Shown here: piece after piece, positions 58,204 through 64,000 of the stretch
Numbering within the stretch: position 1 is the stretch's first letter
Layout of the letters: every line of letters begins with the position of its first letter
Made by a program: the position numbers and the translations under genes
Notes under the pieces: generated by a model
Databases searched by the model: none
Seen by the model: only the letters and a program-made list of their open reading frames with translations
What the model was told of the DNA's origin: nothing
Assembly (NCBI RefSeq): GCF_016859125.1
Contig: NZ_CP069338.1
Location: forward strand, 12,279,501 to 12,343,500
Reading direction: 5' to 3'
Length of the DNA: 64,000 nt
Origin: Archangium violaceum
GTDB lineage: Bacteria > Myxococcota > Myxococcia > Myxococcales > Myxococcaceae

Positions 58204-59154
58204 TTAGCTGGCGCGCACGTACTCGCGCTTGATGAGTTGCAGCACCGCCTCGGCGGCCACCACGTCGTCCTGCTCCGAGTGGTCCAGCACCCCGCCCAGC
58301 GAGCCGTAGTTGTGCACCGCCTGCAGCACGTCCAGCAGCTCCGGCGTCAGCTCGCGCAGCGGCGCCGTCATGGGAGACGCCAACGACAGCTGCGTGCTCG
58401 TCGCCGGCAGCTCCCTCTGGATGCGCTTGTACTCGTCCAGCTGCCTCAGCGCGTCCATCAGCAGCGCCTCGGTGGACGAGTCCAGCTCCACCATGAACTC
58501 CTGGGGATCCGCCGGACGCAGCTCGAAGTCGCCCTGCTCCCAGGTGATGATGCGGTTGAAGCTCTTCTGCGGCCCCAGGTTGTGGTTGTCGTCGATGACC
58601 GCGTAGTAGACGCGGCCCTGGCGCAGGTAGATCTTCCCCTCGTTCTCGTTGCTCACCACCAGCACGCCGTTTTTCTTCGACGTGTGGAAGAGCTGGAGCA
58701 GGTCCGGCAGGGGAATCTCCTCGATCTTCCCCGTCATCGACGAGGCCTTCGTCGACGTCCGCGCCGCCTGCGCCGCCGCAGCCTCCTCCAGCTTCTGCTT
58801 GGCCATGGCGTCGTCGACCTCGCCGACACCGGCCCCCTGCTGGATGAGCTTGAGGATGGAGGTCCCGATGAGGATGCGGTCCCCCTCCTTGAGCGTCGCC
58901 TGCTTCACCTTCTCGCCGTTGACGAAGGTGCCGTTGGTCGAGCCCAGATCCTCGATGGAGATCTGCCCGGCCCCGTTGACGATGATCCGCGCGTGCTTGC
59001 GCGAGACCATGTCCTCGACGAGCACCATGTCGAGCTCGCTGGAGCGGCCGATGACGATCTGCTTCTCCGTCTTCAGCGGGAACTCACCGCCCTGGTACTT
59101 GCCGGAGATGAACTTGAGCGCGTACGTCGTCTTGCCCGGCGTCGGAGTGCTCAC
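58204..59154 (-). CDS. FHA-domain protein with DUF4388 domain
   Basis: A 316-residue protein. Residues about 20-105 are a forkhead-associated phosphothreonine-binding domain (IVIGRSSELDMVL, SRKHARI, DLGSTNGTFVNG). A DUF4388 domain follows (SMTGKIEEIPLPDLLQLFHTSKKNGVL near 140-240), and a short helical C-terminus ends the protein. This pairing is common in myxobacterial signalling proteins that respond to Ser/Thr kinases. It is upstream of and nearly touching selD. Confidence 0.9.
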   Translation of the reverse strand: MSTPTPGKTTYALKFISGKYQGGEFPLKTEKQIVIGRSSELDMVLVEDMVSRKHARIIVNGAGQISIEDLGSTNGTFVNGEKVKQATLKEGDRILIGTSILKLIQQGAGVGEVDDAMAKQKLEEAAAAQAARTSTKASSMTGKIEEIPLPDLLQLFHTSKKNGVLVVSNENEGKIYLRQGRVYYAVIDDNHNLGPQKSFNRIITWEQGDFELRPADPQEFMVELDSSTEALLMDALRQLDEYKRIQRELPATSTQLSLASPMTAPLRELTPELLDVLQAVHNYGSLGGVLDHSEQDDVVAAEAVLQLIKREYVRAS

Positions 59155-59255
59155 GGTGCTACGCCCTCGATGATGAGTGTTGCCCTGGCTCCCAGCACCC
59201 TACCGTCCATTGAACCCGACCCCGCAGCTGAGTCAGCCGATAATAGCGCCCTAGC

Positions 59256-59969
59256 CTACATGAGACCGGGCGAAAACAAGAATTCCTCTCCACTACGAAC
59301 CAAGGAGAGCCGACGCTGGCCCTTCTCGTCCACGGGACGGGAGGGCAGTTGTCCTTCCAACCGCCATTCCTCGCTGGCCACGGCATCGTCACGCTCGAGC
59401 CGCAGGTACCACGCCTCCGAGCGGTAGCGGCGCCGCTGGAGCGCCATCACCCGCTCCAGCTCCGTCTCCCCTCCCCCCGCGTCGGCCGCCCCGCCCCGCG
59501 AGAGCAGTCCCTCCAGGGCCTCGCGATTGCCCGCCTCCAGCGCCTGGCGCCGGGACTCCAGCGCCCGGACCACCGCCGCCAGCCGGGGCGCGGCCAGTCC
59601 CTCTGGAACCCAATCCCGCCCGCGGCGGACGAAGGGCACCCGCTCCACGCCCAGGGAGCTGACCGAGGTGCCACCCAGCCGGCCACTGAAGTCCAGCGTC
59701 GCCCAGGCCACCGCGCGCTCCCCGCCCGGCTCCACGTTGACGGTGATGCGCGCGAAGTGGTGCTCCCGGGACGTGAGCGGCTCGCCCACTCCTGGGAGCG
59801 CCAACGACAGCCCCTGCCGCTCCGTGCTCTTGAGGACGGTGATGATCTCCGCCTCCGGTCCGGCCGCGACGCCCAACCAACGGGGCACCAGCACCACCAT
59901 GGCGGCCCCGGCGGCCAGCACGGCGATGAGGATCCCCCCCAGCCGGCTCCATGCCTCGGAGCTGCTCAC
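59256..59969 (-). CDS. membrane-anchored hypothetical protein
   Basis: A 237-residue protein with one N-terminal membrane segment (LGGILIAVLAAGAAMVVLV) and a soluble domain without recognised motifs. GTG start at 59969; its GTGA overlaps the bamD stop, so it is translationally coupled to bamD and probably acts in the envelope. Confidence 0.78.
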   Translation of the reverse strand: MSSSEAWSRLGGILIAVLAAGAAMVVLVPRWLGVAAGPEAEIITVLKSTERQGLSLALPGVGEPLTSREHHFARITVNVEPGGERAVAWATLDFSGRLGGTSVSSLGVERVPFVRRGRDWVPEGLAAPRLAAVVRALESRRQALEAGNREALEGLLSRGGAADAGGGETELERVMALQRRRYRSEAWYLRLERDDAVASEEWRLEGQLPSRPVDEKGQRRLSLVRSGEEFLFSPGLM

Positions 59970-60745
59970 GAGCCCATCATCCTCCGGGCCCGCTCGGCGG
60001 CGGGCGTCCCCGGCAGGCGCTCGATGACCCGCTGCAGCGTCTGCTTCGCGCGCTCGGCGTCGTTGAGCTGCACGTAGGCGTCATGCAGATCGAAGAGGGC
60101 CTCCTCCTCCAGCGAGGTGCCCGGGTAGTTCTTCAGCAACCCCTCCAACCGCTGCGCCACGGCCTTCCAGCGCTTGCGCCGGGCATAGAAGTCGGCCACG
60201 TACTTCTCGTGCGCGGCCAGCCGCTGGCGCGTCTCCTCGATCTTCTGCTTCGCCTCGGGGACGTACTGCGAGTTGGGGTACTGGCGGATGAAGTCGTTGA
60301 GCGCGCTCAGCGCCGCCACCACCTCCGTCTGGTCCTTCTCCGTGGAAGGCGGCAGCAGGAAGAAGTCCGAGGGGAAGTCCTCGACGTGGGTGAGGGCCGA
60401 GCGGTACGCGGCGTAGTCCACCTTGGGATGCGTGGGGTGGAGCTTGATGAAGGACGAGAACTTCTCGCGCGCCTCCGCGAACTGCTCCTGGGCGAAGTCG
60501 AGATCCGCCAGCCGCAGCTCGGCCTCGTTGGCCACCTCGAGGTAGGGGTACTTGGTGCGAACGTGCTCGTAATACTGCTGGGCCTGGAGGAAGTCCTTCC
60601 GCTCCAGGGCCTCGTCGCCGCGTTGGAGGTTGGTTTCGGCGGCGGTGGTGAAGTCCGGCGCCGCCGTCTGGCCGGTGGAGAGGGCCGCGCAGCCAGCGGC
60701 GTTGCACAGGAAGGCAGTCAGACAGACAGCTCGAAGGAAACGCAT
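59966..60745 (-). CDS. bamD: outer-membrane assembly lipoprotein BamD
   Basis: A 259-residue lipoprotein (lipobox LCNAAGC) with TPR-like helical repeats: ALERKDFLQAQQYYEHVRTKYPY, EQFAEAREKFSSFIKLHPTHP, VDYAAYRSALTHVEDFPSD, and DFIRQYPNSQYVPEAKQKI. BamD is part of the beta-barrel assembly machine. It lies 15 nt after recX and overlaps the next gene. Confidence 0.93.
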   Translation of the reverse strand: MRFLRAVCLTAFLCNAAGCAALSTGQTAAPDFTTAAETNLQRGDEALERKDFLQAQQYYEHVRTKYPYLEVANEAELRLADLDFAQEQFAEAREKFSSFIKLHPTHPKVDYAAYRSALTHVEDFPSDFFLLPPSTEKDQTEVVAALSALNDFIRQYPNSQYVPEAKQKIEETRQRLAAHEKYVADFYARRKRWKAVAQRLEGLLKNYPGTSLEEEALFDLHDAYVQLNDAERAKQTLQRVIERLPGTPAAERARRMMGS

Positions 60746-60760
60746 GGGTAGGGAGGCAAG

Positions 60761-61267
60761 CTAATCTTCTGGAACCGAAGGTTCCAGCGTTGCGTCACCG
60801 AGTACCCGCTGGATGACGTCCGAGGAAAAGCCCCGGCTGGCCAGGAGGCGACCGGCCCGGGCCGCCTCCTTGGGCTCCAGCTTGCGGCCCAGCAGCCCCC
60901 GCCGCTCCAGCACCTGGCGCGCGGCGGCCTCGGCGTCGAACTCCACCTCTCCGCTGGCCGTGGCCACCGCCTCGCGCGCCGCCTCGCGGCTCAACCCATG
61001 GGCTTCCAGCCGCTGTTGCACCGCCCGGGGCCCATACCTGCCCCGCTGCAACAGCACCGCCGCCCGCTCCCGGGCGAAGCGCTCGTCGTCCAGGTAACCC
61101 CAACCCTCCACCTGTGCCAGTGCCTTCTCGCACACCGGCTCGGAGAAGCCCTTGCGCTCGAGCGCCATCAACAGCTCGTGCCGGCTGCGGGCACGAGCGG
61201 ATAACAGTCGCAGGCACACGTCCGTCGCGCGCCTGACTTCCTCGGGAGTGGAATCCTCGGAGTCCAT
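60761..61267 (-). CDS. recX: RecX regulator of RecA
   Basis: A 168-residue protein of the RecX family (CLRLLSARARSRHELLMALERKGF, GYLDDERFARE, RYGPRAVQQRLEAHGLS). RecX modulates RecA filaments. The ATG at 61267 gives family-typical length; 16 residues upstream in frame are dropped. It starts 34 nt from the divergent gene at 61302. Confidence 0.93.
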   Translation of the reverse strand: MDSEDSTPEEVRRATDVCLRLLSARARSRHELLMALERKGFSEPVCEKALAQVEGWGYLDDERFARERAAVLLQRGRYGPRAVQQRLEAHGLSREAAREAVATASGEVEFDAEAAARQVLERRGLLGRKLEPKEAARAGRLLASRGFSSDVIQRVLGDATLEPSVPED

Positions 61268-61301
61268 CGCCAGCTCTCTAGCATGTGGTAACAGGCGCGG
61301 C

Positions 61302-62042
61302 ATGCACCCCCTCATCGCCCGCTACCTCAGCCCCGAAGCCGCCCGCGAGACGCTCCAGAAGGAGAAGGACGGCGCGCCCCTCGAGCCCGAGGAGCGGCTC
61401 TTCGCCCAGACCGCCGCCGCCCACCCCGACAAGCGCAATGCGCTGATGGGGGGCAAGGGCAAGCGCCACCTCTCCTCGGATGCCGAGGCGGCGGTCGTCT
61501 TCCTGGCCGCCTACGCCGCGGCGCGCGCCATCGCCGAGGACCCCGCCCTCTCCACCGCCACCGCCAAGGCCCGCAAGGCCCTCGAGGAGGAGGGCGCCAG
61601 TGAGGACGAGACGGACGCCTTCATCGCCTCCATCCTGCTGGAGGAGGCCTTCGGCTACGAGGAGGAGGTGGAGTCCTTCGACCGGACGTACGTGCAGGAG
61701 ACGCTCGGCGAGGTCCCCGCCCTGGCCGCGCTCACCCGCGAGCAGGTGGATGCCCTCATCCTCGGATTCGAGAAGGCGAGCCGGGACGAGGCGGAGCGAA
61801 ACGTCCGCGCGCGCATCTCCCGGGCCCTGGTGAACACCGCCTGGGGCGAGGGGCCCACCCCCATCAACCCCGAGCACATGGAAGCGCTCTACGAAGCCGA
61901 GATCGCCGAGAAGCCCGAGGAAGAGATGGAGGCAGGCCTGCGCGCCACCGTGGACTTCCTGCAGGTGCTGGCCCGGGAGGGACTCATCGGCCCCCAGCGG
62001 CTCTCGCGCCTGCGCGCCCAGCTCGGGGACGAGGAGGCGTAG
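61302..62042 (+). CDS. conserved hypothetical protein
   Basis: A 246-residue, Glu/Ala-rich, mostly helical protein without signal or membrane segments. Visible stretches are RNALMGGKGKRHLSSDAEAAVVFLAAY and SFDRTYVQETLGEVPALAAL. I do not recognise a family. It is divergent from recX with only 34 bp between starts, so promoters must overlap. Confidence 0.7.
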   Translation: MHPLIARYLSPEAARETLQKEKDGAPLEPEERLFAQTAAAHPDKRNALMGGKGKRHLSSDAEAAVVFLAAYAAARAIAEDPALSTATAKARKALEEEGASEDETDAFIASILLEEAFGYEEEVESFDRTYVQETLGEVPALAALTREQVDALILGFEKASRDEAERNVRARISRALVNTAWGEGPTPINPEHMEALYEAEIAEKPEEEMEAGLRATVDFLQVLAREGLIGPQRLSRLRAQLGDEEA

Positions 62043-62071
62043 CGGCCCCCTCCCCGGGTGGAGGGGAGGGC

Positions 62072-62811
62072 TCAGGCGTCGTCCTTCTCCGGTCCGGCCG
62101 CCTTCCCCTCCGCCGAGCCCACCAGCGCGGTCAGTTCCTCTCCCGACATCACCTCCCGGGTCAGCAGCCGCGCCGCTCCCTCCCGGAGCAGGTCGATCCG
62201 CTCACTGAGAACCCGCGTCACCCGCGCGTGCTGCGAGTCCAGCAGGCCGCGGATCTCCTGGTCGATGCGCCGCGCCAGCTCCTCGCTGTAGTCACCGCGC
62301 GGACCCGGCACGTTCCCGTCGTACAGGGGCGAGCGGCGCTCCAGGTCGAACGTCACCGGGCCCAGCGAGTCGCTCATCCCATACCCCTTCACCATGTGCT
62401 CCGGGCGATGTCCGTGGCCTTCAGCAGATCATCCTGCGCACCCGTGGAGACCTCCCTGCAGCCGCATCATCAGGAACACGAGCCCCAGTGGCAGCAGCCA
62501 GAGGCCGAGCTGGACCCATGGGTTGCCCGGCACCGTCCCCGTCACCTGGTGCGCCATCAGCTCGCGCATCAGGTCCGATCCTCCACGCGGACCACGACGA
62601 AGGGCCGCGGCTCGCCACCCGCGGACTCGGGCGCCATCGTCCCGCTGATACGATCCTCGGAGACGGTCACCGCCTGCACCTTCCCCGTCGTCAGGGCCTC
62701 ACGGAAGTCCGAGTACGAGAAGGAGGTGCGCTCCACGCGATCCAGCAGCTGGTAGCCCAGCGCGAGCAACACCACGAACAACAACGCGTGCCACCATCGG
62801 TTGCGTACCAC
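62072..62811 (-). pseudogene. ftsH: ftsH pseudogene, AAA+ core deleted
   Basis: Read from 62811 (GTG): the N-terminal membrane/periplasmic domain (NRWWHALLFVVLLALGYQLL and YSDFREALTTGKVQAVTV) is intact up to about 62580. A one-base loss there shifts the frame, but LMRELMAHQVTGT and PLGLVFLMMR (second membrane segment) follow. Then the sequence jumps into STGAQDDLLKATDIAR, which in intact FtsH lies near the end of the protease domain, so the whole AAA+ ATPase, the zinc HExxH motif and about 400 residues are gone. A second frameshift precedes MVKGYGMSDSLGPVTF and the C-terminus. Confidence 0.85.
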
Positions 62812-63036
62812 GGGGGCTCGGGATTCATGAGCCCACGAGGAGCAAACGACGTTCCACCCAGGGAGCCCCCCACACCGCTCGCGGAGCTCCGTCAGGGGTC
62901 TGCAGAGGTGCGGTTACGACACCCGGCGCCGCAAGGATTGCGGCGTGACGTCTGGTGCTCAGGGACACCGAGCGGGGAAATACCCTCACCCCAGCCCTCT
63001 CCCAGCGGGAGAGGGGGCCTCCCGCGGACACTCCGC
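62812..63036. other. intergenic region between pilT and ftsH remnant
   Basis: 225 bp holding one dispersed repeat copy; otherwise nothing seen. Confidence 0.5.
62981..63015 (-). repeat. dispersed hairpin repeat, copy 5
   Basis: TACCCTCACCCCAGC, then CCTCTCCC and GGGAGAGG. It starts 22 nt from the pilT stop, on the 3' side of pilT. Confidence 0.75.
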
Positions 63037-64000
63037 CTAGAAGCGCTCGATCTGGAAGTCGTCGTCGGCCGGTGCCGGCGCCGGAGCCTTGGGCGCCGGG
63101 GCTGGCGCCGGAGCCGCGGGACGGGCCGCACCCACCGCCGGAACCCCCGCGCGCGAGGGGTTGGGGACAGCGGGCATTCCCGGACGGGGCACCGAGGACG
63201 GAGCCCCCGGACGGGCCACGGCGGCGGGAGCGGGCGCCGGACGCGGCGGAGTCGCCGCGGGCTGGGGCTGCTGGTTCTGGCCGAAGCTGGCCGAGCCCGG
63301 CACGGGCTTGGCGCCGTTGGCATCGAAGTTGTCCCACTTCGAGTCCGAGGTGGCGCTGATGCCCGAGAAGCGCAGCGCGAAGTCGTCCGGGTTGGTGGCC
63401 TGCCGGTGGGCCTCCTCGTAGGTGACGAGCCCCTGCCTCACCAGCGACATCAGCGACTGGTCGAAGGTCTGCATCCCGTAGGTGTCGAAGCCCTGGGAGA
63501 TGGCGTCCGGAATCTCCTTCGTCCGGTCCTTGTCCTCGATGAGCTCCTTCACGCGCGCGGTGCAGCGCAGCACTTCCACCGCGGCCACGCGGCCCTTGCC
63601 ATCCGCGCGCGGAATCAGGCGCTGGCTCACCACCGCCTTGAGCACGCTCGCCAATTGGATGCGCACCTGCTTCTGCTGGTACGGCGGGAAGGCCGAGACG
63701 ATGCGGTTGATGGTCTCCGTGGCGTCCAGCGTGTGCAGCGTGGACATCACCAGGTGGCCCGTCTCCGCCGCCGCGAGCGCCGTCTCGATGGTCTCGTGGT
63801 CTCGCATTTCGCCCACGAGGATGACGTCCGGATCCTGCCGCAGCGCGCTCTTGAGCGCCTGGGCGAACGACATCGTGTCCACGCCCACCTCGCGCTGGTT
63901 CACGATGGAGCGCTTGTCCCGGATGAGGAACTCGATCGGATCCTCGATCGTCATGATGTGGTTCGTCTCGGTGGCGTTGATGTGATCGATCATCGCCGCG
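63037..64000 (-). CDS. pilT: PilT-type type IV pilus retraction ATPase (5' part outside window)
   Basis: The visible 321 residues are the C-terminal part of a twitching ATPase. Family motifs include TIEDPIEF, the Walker B-like QDPDVILVGEMRDHETI, and LVMSTLHTLDATETINRIV with the conserved His. The AIRNLIRE-type box is replaced by other sequence near VKELIEDKDRTKEIPDAI. A 90-residue Pro/Ala-rich extension follows the ATPase fold and ends DDDFQIERF, which is unusual for PilT. PilT retracts type IV pili, the motor of social motility. The start and Walker A lie beyond 64000. Confidence 0.9.
   Translation of the reverse strand, partial: AAMIDHINATETNHIMTIEDPIEFLIRDKRSIVNQREVGVDTMSFAQALKSALRQDPDVILVGEMRDHETIETALAAAETGHLVMSTLHTLDATETINRIVSAFPPYQQKQVRIQLASVLKAVVSQRLIPRADGKGRVAAVEVLRCTARVKELIEDKDRTKEIPDAISQGFDTYGMQTFDQSLMSLVRQGLVTYEEAHRQATNPDDFALRFSGISATSDSKWDNFDANGAKPVPGSASFGQNQQPQPAATPPRPAPAPAAVARPGAPSSVPRPGMPAVPNPSRAGVPAVGAARPAAPAPAPAPKAPAPAPADDDFQIERF

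Overview
This window comes from a high-GC myxobacterium, most likely of the suborder Cystobacterineae (Archangium/Cystobacter-like). That placement is inferred from several things seen together: long GC-rich antisense shadow frames, a FAAL-PKS-NRPS cluster, a type IV pilus retraction ATPase with a Pro/Ala-rich tail, FHA-DUF4388 signalling, paralogous diheme cytochrome c peroxidases, and a tig-clpP-clpX-POP-lon proteolysis block. No replication origin or rRNA was seen.

Layout. (1) 1-12.7 kb, all on the minus strand: a lipopeptide-type biosynthetic cluster read in the order Rieske oxygenase, ornithine-cyclodeaminase-like enzyme, GYD protein, FAAL-ACP-KS-AT-DH(N half), luciferase-like monooxygenase-DH(C half)-KR-ACP, then an NRPS with a TubC-type docking domain that runs off the left edge. 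The dehydratase is split between two proteins exactly where the monooxygenase sits. (2) 13-33 kb: mixed chromosomal genes, including a methyltransferase, two diheme peroxidases flanking an acyltransferase and a TRL-like lipoprotein, a DTW-domain tRNA modification enzyme, an orphan P450, RsmE, an M24 aminopeptidase, a YqgE-BolA-Grx4-sulfite-oxidase-like-DUF2914 operon, a response regulator and a peptide ABC transporter operon without its ATPases. (3) 33.6-42 kb: the protein quality-control block Lon, prolyl oligopeptidase, ClpX, ClpP and trigger factor, all minus. (4) 42-44 kb: four intact tRNA genes (Leu, Lys, Arg, His) around a Bet/RecT-family annealase.

(5) 44.05-54.6 kb: a decayed island. 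It begins at a 3' half of a tRNA-Arg-like gene next to an excisionase-like fragment and ends at an intact tRNA-Arg(TCT) in the same orientation. Between them lie truncated or frameshifted remnants (glucose dehydrogenase, GH15 glucoamylase, GT4 glycosyltransferase, amidase, DUF2267, four-helix copper protein, multi-PAS kinase) mixed with intact genes: a family of unknown function, an outer-membrane barrel, small membrane proteins, a lipoprotein with an 18-bp tandem repeat, a zinc alcohol/formaldehyde dehydrogenase, and a hydrolase overlapping an unknown 482-aa protein.

(6) 54.7-64 kb: tRNA-Pro, RdgB, RNase PH, an AmiC-like amidase, a SelD that appears to be a selenoprotein (in-frame TGA at the catalytic position), an FHA-DUF4388 protein, BamD, RecX, a heavily deleted ftsH pseudogene, and the 5'-truncated-by-window PilT. 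A dispersed hairpin repeat (arms CCCTCTCCC/GGGAGAGGG with a GGGGTGAGGGTA tail) recurs five times between genes outside the island.
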